Positions 7,683 through 14,521 of a stretch of DNA of 38,227 nucleotides are shown piece by piece; positions within the stretch are counted from its first letter, which is position 1; every line of letters begins with the position of its first letter. The notes below the pieces were generated by a model. That model searched no databases and was not told where the DNA came from. It worked only from the letters and a program-made list of their open reading frames with translations. Source of the stretch: Ruminiclostridium sp. (GTDB lineage Bacteria > Bacillota > Clostridia > Oscillospirales > Ruminococcaceae); assembly GCA_017395555.1 (NCBI GenBank), contig JAFPUE010000110.1, forward strand, positions 1-38,227, in the 5' to 3' direction. The position numbers and the translations under genes are program-made.

Positions 7683-8483
7683 TTATTGCGCCTCATTAAA
7701 GAAATCCATGATCCTCTGCTTGTAATCCGAAGCCTCATCGTAGACCGCGTGACCGTACTCGTCGTACATATAGAGCCTGCACCCGAGCTTCTCGGCAATA
7801 TCAACGGAAGCCGTGCCGCCGAGCACTATGTCGTCATTGGTGCCGATAACGAAAATGGGGCAGGTGATCTTATCGAGCTCGTCGTAAACATCGAATCCCC
7901 GGCAAGCCTCCGACATAATGCGGAACCGAACGATCTCGGCAGGAGTCGCGAGTTTTCCGTATTCAATGAGCAGCGTGCGGTATTTTGCAAGGAAGCTCTG
8001 CGAATACACACTGTCGGCAAACTCGGCGCAAAGCGTGTCAAGATCATTGTTCCGCGCAAGCTCAGACCATTGCTCTATTCTTGCTTTTACCTCATCGGTA
8101 AGTCTTGCGGCGGTGGAGCCGAGCACTGCCTTTCGTACAAGCTCCGGGTAGCGCGCGGCGATGAACTGCACGATCATACCGCCCTGTGAGGTGCCGAAAA
8201 AGTACGCGTCCGCGATACCGGCAGACTTTATTGCAGCGGCAATATCCTCCGCCATATCCTCAACGGTATAGCCCTCCGGCATATCAACGCGTCTGTCGAA
8301 CACCCACACGGTGTAATCCTCCGCAAACATCGAATACGCCGATGCGATACTGTCTGCGGAATCGAGGATATTGCGCAGATTGATACCGGGTATGATGATG
8401 AAATGCTTCTTTCCCGTGCCGAATTTTGCATATTCAGTCATGACATTATTTACATTTACCGAGCCTTTTTCAGTTTTTATCAT
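7683..8483 (-). CDS. Alpha/beta hydrolase
   Basis: A 266-residue cytoplasmic serine hydrolase. The nucleophile elbow is GTSQGG with Ser99. The oxyanion region is IIPGINLRN, the acid is in GTNDD (Asp217 or 218), and the catalytic His is His245 in DEYGHAVYDE. Length and layout fit the esterase/peroxidase-like abhydrolase group; the substrate is unknown. It lies 76 bases downstream of the HemC-like gene on the same strand with no terminator between, so the two may share a transcript. The CDS ends about 50 bases before the tRNA-His promoter. Confidence 0.88.
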   Translation of the reverse strand: MIKTEKGSVNVNNVMTEYAKFGTGKKHFIIIPGINLRNILDSADSIASAYSMFAEDYTVWVFDRRVDMPEGYTVEDMAEDIAAAIKSAGIADAYFFGTSQGGMIVQFIAARYPELVRKAVLGSTAARLTDEVKARIEQWSELARNNDLDTLCAEFADSVYSQSFLAKYRTLLIEYGKLATPAEIVRFRIMSEACRGFDVYDELDKITCPIFVIGTNDDIVLGGTASVDIAEKLGCRLYMYDEYGHAVYDEASDYKQRIMDFFNEAQ

Positions 8484-8559
8484 AATTGATTACCATTATT
8501 CGTAATAAGATATTTGTTTCGAGATGGATAGTACGCCGACGGTGTATATTGTGAATTTA

Positions 8560-9417
8560 TCAAGCCATTGCCGCAAGCTGCTCCGCAAGAGAGAAGCGCA
8601 GAGTTACCGGAGCACTGTCTGTGATGATCTTGTTCTGATCTTTTGTGACTGTAAGCGTTATGATACCGTTGGAGATATAGGCGTAGGCACCCGCAGCCCC
8701 CATTTCGTCGGAATACAGCAGCTCTGCCGCTCTGCGCTCCGTCTCGAAGCATCTGTAAGTGTCCTCGTCGTTTATTGCGCCGAGAATATGAGGGAATTCC
8801 CCCTCGCGTGACTGCACGGCGATAATGCCCTGACAGGCGGACGGCACAATCGTTTGCCAGCTTATTGTGGCAAAGTCGAATCTCGCGTCAACCACAACTC
8901 CGGAGCGTCTGACGCCGTCCTCGCTTAAAATGATAGCGTCGTAATCTCCGTCGTACAGCTGGCGCAGTCTTACATCGACATTTCCCTCGATAGCTGCGAC
9001 TGTAATGCCGGGGTTCAGCTTTTTCATTCCGGCTGTGCGCCGCAGGCTGTTTGTACCGATCTTCGGGTTTTCCGGTATAGCCGCGCCGCGCTTCGTTACG
9101 AGCACATCTCTCGGTGAACCGCGTTCGAGCACCGTTGTCACGCAGGTGCCGGCAGTAAGGGTAAGCGGCAGGTGCTTTGCGCTTTGCACGGCAATATCTA
9201 TCTCGCCTTTCAGCAGTGCCTGCTCCATAAGATCGGTGTAGATATTACCGCCTTGTATTCTCTCTGCGGGACGTTCGATGAACTCCGCTTCACGGGTCCC
9301 GTCGATGTGCATTATCTCTGTCTCGATATCGGGGAATTGCTTTACGATGCCGAGTGCTACGGATTTAGCGGCTCTGATCGCAATTCTGCTTCCGAAGGTG
9401 CCTATTCTGATCTTCAT
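8560..9417 (-). CDS. Degenerate hydroxymethylbilane synthase (HemC) homologue
   Basis: A 285-residue protein with the full porphobilinogen-deaminase scaffold: IRIGTFGS, ERGSPRDVLV, IGTNSLRR (Arg126, Arg127), EGNVDVRL, GDYDAIIL, PSACQGIIAVQSR and MGAAGAYA. True HemC joins four porphobilinogens on a dipyrromethane cofactor. Here key residues are replaced, by my alignment to remembered E. coli HemC: the cofactor Cys242 is Glu238 (GGCxxPxGAYA becomes SDEMGAAGAYA), catalytic Asp84 is His82 (SxKDLP becomes SAKHLP), substrate Arg11 is Phe8, and Arg149 is Glu144. Arg155 and Arg176 are kept as Arg150 and Arg171. So the normal reaction is very unlikely; a binding, sensing or new catalytic role is more plausible. 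The frame is intact with good composition, so it is not a decaying pseudogene. It is divergent from tspO. Confidence 0.82.
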   Translation of the reverse strand: MKIRIGTFGSRIAIRAAKSVALGIVKQFPDIETEIMHIDGTREAEFIERPAERIQGGNIYTDLMEQALLKGEIDIAVQSAKHLPLTLTAGTCVTTVLERGSPRDVLVTKRGAAIPENPKIGTNSLRRTAGMKKLNPGITVAAIEGNVDVRLRQLYDGDYDAIILSEDGVRRSGVVVDARFDFATISWQTIVPSACQGIIAVQSREGEFPHILGAINDEDTYRCFETERRAAELLYSDEMGAAGAYAYISNGIITLTVTKDQNKIITDSAPVTLRFSLAEQLAAMA

Positions 9418-9467
9418 TCCGGTTGCCTTTCTTTAGAAAACGTATTGGCTTTTTCCTTCCGACTTTT

Positions 9468-9517
9468 TTCGTCAGGACATACTGTCATATTATAATTTGT
9501 CGCGAATACACTGTAAT
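9468..9517. promoter_or_regulatory. Overlapping divergent promoters, hemC-like / tspO
   Basis: The -10 boxes of both directions overlap: TATAAT on plus at 9491-9496 and TATAAT on minus at 9489-9494. Weak -35 boxes sit at 17-base spacing on each side (TTCGTC at 9468-9473 for plus; ATTACA at 9512-9517 for minus). Polymerase cannot occupy both at once, so expression of the two genes should be linked. Confidence 0.5.
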
Positions 9518-9535
9518 AGTCAGGGGGGATCAATT

Positions 9536-10012
9536 GTGAACAAAAAAATAAACATACCCGATCTGCTGATATTCATACTTTCGGCCGAGCTTGCCGGTGC
9601 GCTGTCCGGCATTGTTGCAGGCGGAAACTTCGGCGCGTTTTACGATACTCTTGTGAAGCCGCCGCTCGCGCCGCCCGGCTGGCTTTTCCCGGTGGTATGG
9701 GGAATACTGTACGCGGTAATGGGTATCTCGGCGTACATAATAAGCACGAGTGATGATATCGGCAAAAGCTCCGCGCTGACACTTTATGTGGTGCAGCTTT
9801 TCGCGAATGTGCTGTGGAGCCCGGTATTCTTCGGGCTGAAATCATTCGGCGGAGCGGTAGCGGTGATAGCTGTTATGCTTGTGCTTGTGATCTGCATGAT
9901 CGTGCTGTTCGGCAGGATAAACCGCTGTGCCGCGATTATGAACATACCGTATCTTATATGGACGATGTTTGCCGCGTATCTGACAGTCGGCTTCTGCCTG
10001 CTCAACGGATAA
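9536..10012 (+). CDS. tspO: TspO/MBR family protein (tryptophan-rich sensory protein)
   Basis: A 158-residue, five-helix membrane protein of the TspO/peripheral benzodiazepine receptor family, which binds and, in some bacteria, helps degrade porphyrins. Signature segments are YDTLVKPPLAPPGWLFPVVW, LYAVMGISAY, LFANVLWSPVFF and PYLIWTMFAAYL. The start is the GTG at 9536, with GGGGGGA 6 bases before it; this gives VNKKINIPDLL and normal family length, whereas an upstream in-frame start at 9497 lies too close to the promoter. It is divergent from the HemC-like gene, 118 bases apart, an association that fits a tetrapyrrole-related role. Confidence 0.92.
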   Translation: MNKKINIPDLLIFILSAELAGALSGIVAGGNFGAFYDTLVKPPLAPPGWLFPVVWGILYAVMGISAYIISTSDDIGKSSALTLYVVQLFANVLWSPVFFGLKSFGGAVAVIAVMLVLVICMIVLFGRINRCAAIMNIPYLIWTMFAAYLTVGFCLLNG

Positions 10013-10020
10013 CTTTTCTT

Positions 10021-10053
10021 ATGCCTCTGCTTTCCGGCAGAGGCATTCTTTTT
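10021..10053 (+). terminator. Terminator of tspO
   Basis: A perfect 9-bp stem ATGCCTCTG (10021-10029) / CAGAGGCAT (10038-10046) followed by TCTTTTT. It lies against the end of the convergent EAL gene. Confidence 0.85.
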
Positions 10054-11986
10054 ATGTGTTCAGCTCTCCCGACTGTATCTTCTCCCGAAGCGTCTCAACA
10101 GGCACCGGTTTACTGAAATAGAAGCCCTGTACCCGGTCGCAGCCGATAGAGCGCAGAAACTCGAACTGCTCCGCTGTCTCAACGCCCTCGGTCAGCGATA
10201 CCATATTGAGCTGCTTTGTAAGATCGACGATATTTTCGAGGATCGGCTTTGACTTGTTGTTATCGGTGAAGCCGGTCAGGAATTTCATATCAATTTTCAG
10301 AACATCGAACTGGTAGTCTTTAAGCACGTTGAGGGAGGAGTAGCCGCTGCCGAAATCGTCGAGCCATACGCGGAAGCCATTTCCGCGCAGCTCTTTTATC
10401 GCGTCGGACAGATATCCCTGCTGCTCGTTCAGTGCGCTTTCGGTTATCTCAATATCTATCATCTTTTTGTCTATGCCGTATTTATTGACGGTATCGCAAA
10501 GATAGCCGACGATATCGCAGAGCTCGAAATCGAGCCGCGAGAAATTCAGCGAAACGGGAACAGCCTTTCCGCCGCCGTCGATCATGCTTTTACATTCTTT
10601 GCAAACCTGCTCGGTAATATACTTGTCGAGCTTGTAGATCTGGCGGTATTCTTCAAGTATCGTGATAAACACGGCAGGGGAGATCATTCCGTGCTCCGGG
10701 TCTATCCACCGCGCGAGAGCCTCCAGCCCCGTGACGGTCTTGCTGTCGGAGGAGATTATCGGCTGATAGTACGCCTTTATGTAGCCCTTTTCGAGAGCGG
10801 TGTCTATATTGTTTACGATATACTGTTTGAGCTTGTATTTGTCGTCGAGGGTCTTGTCGTACATACGGAAGGTATGGTTCGGGTGCTTTTTTATGCTGTT
10901 GCAGGCAAACCTCGCTCTGTCACAGGCGAGGCTCGGATCGTTCTCGTCCTTGTCGGGGCGGTAGCCGCCGCACTTTATCCGCAGGTCAACATCGTGCTGC
11001 CTGCCGCGCACGATCTCGGAAAGGCTGTCGATGCGTTCCTTGAAGCCGTCAGAGCGGGTGAGCACAACGAAGTGATCGTCCGACAATCGTGACACGAGAG
11101 AGTCCCCGAAGGTATCGTTCAGTGTTGCCGCAAAATCTTTCAGAAAGCGGCTGCCTTCCGCAAATCCGTATTTGTCGTTGTACGATCTGAAATTCTCGAT
11201 ATCGAAGAACAGGAAGATTATATTTTCCTTGTCAGTCGTGACATAGCGCATCATCTTTCCGGCTTCCTCACGGAAATAGACCATATTGTGTATGCCGGTC
11301 ATCTCGTCATGTACGGAAACGTCACTGAGGTGCGAATTGAGCTGTTCGAGGTGCTCGTCCTTGAGCGCCTGTGCCATTGTGCGGTTGTAGCTGCTGAGGC
11401 TGCACATAACGGTGGCGAGCCACATTATCATAAGGTTTATCTTTGTTGCCGATGTTGTGCCTACCATTCCGGTGTTGAACGCGGGGATAACATCAAGGCA
11501 GCAGTAGAATACCCCGTATGAGAGCGATATTATGATAATCCCGATGTACGGGTACCATGTGAGCAGGCAGGCTGCGAAAAGCTCCATAGTCAGGAAGGTG
11601 AGTATCTGCTCGCCGATCATATAGTCCGAGACAGATATCTGCACACCGAAGAAGACGCAGATAAACATAAAGCTCCATGTCAGCAGATGCCCCACCCAGC
11701 GGACGTGTTTCTTACCGCGGACAAAGCGCACGGCAAAAAACAGCATGACCAGAGCTATCGAAAGCAGCAGACAGTAGTTGAAATAGTGAGAGATGTAGTA
11801 TTCCGTTGTTCTCGGGTCAATGCCGCTGAACTGACGTATAAGAAGCCGGAAGATCATCCAGAGCTCGATAGTGATAATGACAACGGACATATATATGCTC
11901 GCGCGCATATTTGCCGCGTAGAAAAAGTCGCGGACGTATCTGCTTTTTTTCTGTAATCCGAGCTTTTCAAGTATAAATTGTTTCAT
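10052..11986 (-). CDS. Membrane GGDEF-EAL protein, likely c-di-GMP phosphodiesterase
   Basis: A 644-residue signalling protein. About six hydrophobic helices span residues 25-205. A GGDEF-like domain (about 225-375) has the core LSDDHF in place of GGDEF, so cyclase activity is unlikely. The EAL domain (about 390-640) is intact: EALARW, LNFSR, EITES, LDDFGSGYSSL, LKIDMKF, TEGVETAEQ and VQGFYFSKP supply the metal and substrate residues for hydrolysis of cyclic di-GMP. The degenerate GGDEF may act as a GTP-sensing regulatory domain, as known in other hybrid proteins. The start at 11986 is chosen because GGAG lies 8 bases before it; an ATG three codons upstream overlaps that site. Confidence 0.9.
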   Translation of the reverse strand: MKQFILEKLGLQKKSRYVRDFFYAANMRASIYMSVVIITIELWMIFRLLIRQFSGIDPRTTEYYISHYFNYCLLLSIALVMLFFAVRFVRGKKHVRWVGHLLTWSFMFICVFFGVQISVSDYMIGEQILTFLTMELFAACLLTWYPYIGIIIISLSYGVFYCCLDVIPAFNTGMVGTTSATKINLMIMWLATVMCSLSSYNRTMAQALKDEHLEQLNSHLSDVSVHDEMTGIHNMVYFREEAGKMMRYVTTDKENIIFLFFDIENFRSYNDKYGFAEGSRFLKDFAATLNDTFGDSLVSRLSDDHFVVLTRSDGFKERIDSLSEIVRGRQHDVDLRIKCGGYRPDKDENDPSLACDRARFACNSIKKHPNHTFRMYDKTLDDKYKLKQYIVNNIDTALEKGYIKAYYQPIISSDSKTVTGLEALARWIDPEHGMISPAVFITILEEYRQIYKLDKYITEQVCKECKSMIDGGGKAVPVSLNFSRLDFELCDIVGYLCDTVNKYGIDKKMIDIEITESALNEQQGYLSDAIKELRGNGFRVWLDDFGSGYSSLNVLKDYQFDVLKIDMKFLTGFTDNNKSKPILENIVDLTKQLNMVSLTEGVETAEQFEFLRSIGCDRVQGFYFSKPVPVETLREKIQSGELNT

Positions 11987-12025
11987 ACACATCACTCCGT
12001 TAATACAATAGAGCTTTATGTAAAA

Positions 12026-12054
12026 ATTTTACCATAAGCAACAAAAAAAGTCAA
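12026..12054 (-). promoter_or_regulatory. Promoter of the GGDEF-EAL gene
   Basis: Minus-strand TTGACT (12049-12054), 17 bases, TAAAAT (12026-12031), about 40 bases before the start codon. Confidence 0.75.
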
Positions 12055-12074
12055 GTGATTTTGTTTAAATTGCC

Positions 12075-12115
12075 GCGTGGGACAAGTCTGTCAAAAAAGT
12101 CATTTTTTGACAGAC
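12075..12115 (-). repeat. Palindromic intergenic repeat, copy A
   Basis: A perfect 13-bp stem GTCTGTCAAAAAA (12086-12098) / TTTTTTGACAGAC (12103-12115) with a 4-base loop, followed on the minus strand by TTGTCC and CGCGG. It shares this sequence with copies B (14453) and C (38162). It lies downstream of the SGNH gene stop, after a GC-rich hairpin around 12119-12141. Confidence 0.85.
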
Positions 12116-12151
12116 AGAGAGCGGACAATTTTGCCCGCCCTGTTGTTTTTA

Positions 12152-13153
12152 TTACTTGTTCTTGCTTTTCTTTACTGCGACAACGATCACGATTATGATT
12201 ACCGCGGTCATAAGAACGCCTGCCGCCGCGCAGATAAGAATGAGGTTGCGCACGGCATCCTCGTCCGTGACCTCGACGGTCTTTTTGTAGGTGTATGTAA
12301 ATTTGCGAACCGCGTCATCAACCTTGTCCGCTATGATCTCGTGACCGGCGGCATTCGGGTGAATGTCAAAGTCGGATATTTTGGTGAGATCGCCGCAGCG
12401 CCCGTCGAAGGCTCCCGCTACATCTACCGTGGTGTAAAGCAGCTCGTCGCCGTCAACCGCGCACGCCGCTACTATATCGTTGAACCGGTCTATCTTCTCG
12501 TCGGAAAGATCGGAAAGAACCTTTATCTTGCGGAAATATTCGAGCGGATCGTAAAGCGTTTGCACGAATATCCTGCCGCCGGTCTTTGCACGAAGCTGCA
12601 GCGCGATATCCTTCAGGTTGTTTCTGAAGCCTTCGAGCGCGTAGTCTATATCGCTCTCAAAGCCGATAACATCAAGCGCTGCGGAAATGAGATCGACATC
12701 GGAAAAGTCAAGCTCCCCCGATTCCATATTATACCCGATCTTGGTCAGCAGTTTGAACAGTATAGCCAGCAGATCGTTTCCGCCGATAGATACAACCACC
12801 GCATCACATTCCGCGAGTACATCGTCGAGCTCGCCGCTTTTAAGGCTTTTCAGCAGATCTGCCGATGTTGCACCCGAGACAGCCTTGTTCACCATTTTGT
12901 GCGGGCAGTCCTCCGGAAGCTCTCCGCCGTACTTCTCCGCGAGAATATTCGCATACGAGCTGCAGTTGTACAGATCGTCGTCGGCATATCCGTCAAGCCC
13001 GAATCCCGCGGCGATAGAATCCCCGAGAAAGACAATGTCCGGCGGTACCGCAACTTCCTCATCAACATCAACCATTTTGGTTAGCCCCGCGCAGGAGCCG
13101 CATGTCAACAGCATAAGTACGACAAGCAGCAGGGAATTGATCTTTTTCAGCAT
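12152..13153 (-). CDS. Exported SGNH/GDSL hydrolase with C-terminal membrane anchor
   Basis: A 333-residue secreted esterase-like protein. Residues 1-21 are a signal peptide (LLLVVLMLLTCGSC); the cysteine could be lipidated but the lipobox is poor. The SGNH blocks are present: GDSIAAG with nucleophile Ser46-47 region, SIGGND, and DIHPNAAGH supplying the Asp-His pair. A C-terminal hydrophobic helix (about 305-327) followed by KKSKNK looks like a membrane anchor, so the catalytic domain should face outside. Such enzymes remove acyl groups from wall polymers or glycans. It is 15 bases downstream of azlD, with ribosome site AGGAGG, hence probably in the azlCD operon. Followed by repeat copy A. 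Confidence 0.88.
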   Translation of the reverse strand: MLKKINSLLLVVLMLLTCGSCAGLTKMVDVDEEVAVPPDIVFLGDSIAAGFGLDGYADDDLYNCSSYANILAEKYGGELPEDCPHKMVNKAVSGATSADLLKSLKSGELDDVLAECDAVVVSIGGNDLLAILFKLLTKIGYNMESGELDFSDVDLISAALDVIGFESDIDYALEGFRNNLKDIALQLRAKTGGRIFVQTLYDPLEYFRKIKVLSDLSDEKIDRFNDIVAACAVDGDELLYTTVDVAGAFDGRCGDLTKISDFDIHPNAAGHEIIADKVDDAVRKFTYTYKKTVEVTDEDAVRNLILICAAAGVLMTAVIIIVIVVAVKKSKNK

Positions 13154-13168
13154 AAGTGGTTCCTCCTG

Positions 13169-13477
13169 TCAAAAGAGTGTGATTACAAATCCGGCAAGGT
13201 ATGCGGTGCCGGCTGCGGCGAGCGCAACAACTATCAGCGGCATACCGATATAAGCGAGAATAAGGGCTGCGGCAGTCCCGACAGCGGAAGAAACGGCGCT
13301 TCCCGTGCTGTAAAAGATCGCCGGAAACGTCATTGCGCTGAGCACCGTGTACGGGATATAGTACAGAAAGCTGTTGAGAAAGCGCGAGCGTATCTTCTTT
13401 CGTACCAGCGTCAGCGGTATCATTCGTATCAGGTAAGTCACCGCCGCCATGACTGCGATGTAAATAATGATGCTCAT
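13169..13477 (-). CDS. azlD: AzlD, branched-chain amino acid export subunit
   Basis: A 102-residue membrane protein with four hydrophobic helices and the AzlD family pattern (IIIYIAVMAAVTYLIRMIPL, RKKIRSRFLNSFLYYIP). AzlD works with AzlC in the membrane to export branched-chain amino acids and analogues. It overlaps the end of azlC by 4 bases (ATGA), indicating coupled translation. Length is normal for the family. Confidence 0.93.
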   Translation of the reverse strand: MSIIIYIAVMAAVTYLIRMIPLTLVRKKIRSRFLNSFLYYIPYTVLSAMTFPAIFYSTGSAVSSAVGTAAALILAYIGMPLIVVALAAAGTAYLAGFVITLF

Positions 13478-14193
13478 GCGCTCTCACCGTCCTCTACGTT
13501 GGCGGGATCATTCTTCGGGAAGAGCACAGCGCACAGTGCTGCGGCTATCACTGCGCAGATTATGACCGCAAATCCGGACGAAATGAATGGTGCGAGGTAG
13601 TATAAAGCGGCACTCGCGGCTGCTGCGATAAGAACGCCCACAAGTATGCCTTTGTTTATCTTTGCTGGCGGTATGATTATAGCAATGAACATACCGTACA
13701 GCATTATCCCGAGTGCATCGGAGACCTCTGCGGGAAGTATTGTCCCGGCTGCTGCGCCGAGAATGGTTCCGAGCACCCAGCCTAAGGTGGATATCAGTAT
13801 TATGCCGTACATATACCACGGTGTTATCCTGCCGGGCTGCACGGACGCCATAGCGAAGATCTCATCGGTTATGCCGTATGAGACGATCAGGCGGCGGGGG
13901 AGGGTAAAGCTCTTGTCGAGCTTCTGCGAAAGCGAGAGCGACATTAGCGAGTAGCGCAGGTTTATGATGATCTGCGCGAGTATCATTTCCGTTATAGAAC
14001 CGCCCGCGGCGATTATGCCGACACCGGCTGCCTGTCCGGCGGATGTGAGGTTGAAAAGCGAGATCGCCGCCGCTTCCGTTACGGAAAGCCCGTTTTTTAC
14101 AGCGAGAATGCCGAATCCGAACGATACGGAAAGGTAGCCGAGAAATATCGGTATCCCGTGTTTCAGCCCTTTTAAAAACTTAGAAAGTTTCAA
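13474..14193 (-). CDS. azlC: AzlC, branched-chain amino acid export permease
   Basis: A 239-residue membrane permease, large subunit of the AzlCD exporter. Family features are GYLSVSFGFGILA, NLTSAGQAAG, IINLRYSLMSLSLSQKL and SYGITDEIFA. The start is a TTG at 14193: GGAG lies 6 bases before it and the protein then opens MKLSKFLKGLKHGIPIF. A TTG four codons upstream (14205) overlaps that ribosome site and is less likely. The last residues (FPKNDPANVEDGESA) are cytoplasmic. First gene of azlC-azlD-SGNH. Confidence 0.92.
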   Translation of the reverse strand: MKLSKFLKGLKHGIPIFLGYLSVSFGFGILAVKNGLSVTEAAAISLFNLTSAGQAAGVGIIAAGGSITEMILAQIIINLRYSLMSLSLSQKLDKSFTLPRRLIVSYGITDEIFAMASVQPGRITPWYMYGIILISTLGWVLGTILGAAAGTILPAEVSDALGIMLYGMFIAIIIPPAKINKGILVGVLIAAAASAALYYLAPFISSGFAVIICAVIAAALCAVLFPKNDPANVEDGESA

Positions 14194-14221
14194 TTCCAGC
14201 TCCAAAATCTTATTTTAGCCT

Positions 14222-14260
14222 ATTATATCACATTTTCCCGAAAAAAACAACCGTTTCGGG
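14222..14260 (-). promoter_or_regulatory. azlC promoter inside an inverted repeat
   Basis: Minus-strand TATAAT at 14222-14227 with a weak TTGTTT -35 at 14245-14250 (17-base spacing). The -35 box lies in the loop of an inverted repeat CCCGAAA (14237-14243) / TTTCGGG (14254-14260), a reasonable operator for a local repressor; no regulator gene is adjacent. Confidence 0.5.
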
Positions 14261-14325
14261 TTTACAAAAGTTACATTTTACAGCGGTACACACTTCGTCA
14301 GTTATTTGAACCGTAAACTAAAAAA

Positions 14326-14372
14326 CCGATGTCTTCCGACATCGGCCAGCTTGTCAAAAATTATTTGCAGAC
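14326..14372 (+). repeat. Hairpin and degenerate relative of the palindromic repeat
   Basis: An 8-bp stem with TTCC loop, CCGATGTCTTCCGACATCGG (14326-14345), followed by a run ending near CTTGTCAAAAATTATTTG. The hairpin equals the terminator hairpin at 14486-14505 read on the opposite strand, except for one compensated pair. It looks like a decayed copy of the repeat unit lying head to head with copy B. Confidence 0.45.
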
Positions 14373-14409
14373 TAACAAATCTCCGTGTTACGGGATTAAG
14401 TTTAGGGAT

Positions 14410-14482
14410 CCAACCCCATTTTAAAGGGGTTGGCGCTGTCCGCGCAGGACAAGTCTTTCAAAAAAGTTCCTTTTTGAAAGAC
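14410..14482 (-). repeat. Palindromic intergenic repeat, copy B
   Basis: A 12-bp stem GTCTTTCAAAAA (14453-14464) / TTTTTGAAAGAC (14471-14482). Compared with copies A and C one stem pair is changed on both arms (GTCTGTC/GACAGAC to GTCTTTC/GAAAGAC), a compensatory change. On the minus strand it runs on into TTGTCCTGCGCGGACAGCGCC and a CCAACCCC/GGGGTTGG hairpin (14410-14433). It lies directly after the chemoreceptor terminator. Confidence 0.85.
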
Positions 14483-14508
14483 AAGCCGCTGTCGGAAGAC
14501 AGCGGCTT
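14483..14508 (-). terminator. Terminator hairpin of the chemoreceptor gene
   Basis: A perfect 11-bp stem AAGCCGCTGTC / GACAGCGGCTT with a 4-base loop, 13 bases past the stop codon. The T-run after it is weak; the adjoining repeat with T6 may complete termination. Confidence 0.7.
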
Positions 14509-14521
14509 GTTATCGTAATTG

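Noticed and set aside
7360-7725. A 121-codon frame running through tRNA-His
   Set aside because: It contains the tRNA-derived string typical of false genes over tRNAs and crosses the tRNA promoter and terminator.
8560-9417. Calling this gene a functional hemC
   Set aside because: The cofactor Cys and catalytic Asp are replaced and no other haem genes adjoin it.
12077-13084. A 335-codon open frame opposite the SGNH hydrolase
   Set aside because: It begins inside the palindromic repeat and the opposite strand encodes a clear GDSL enzyme with signal peptide.
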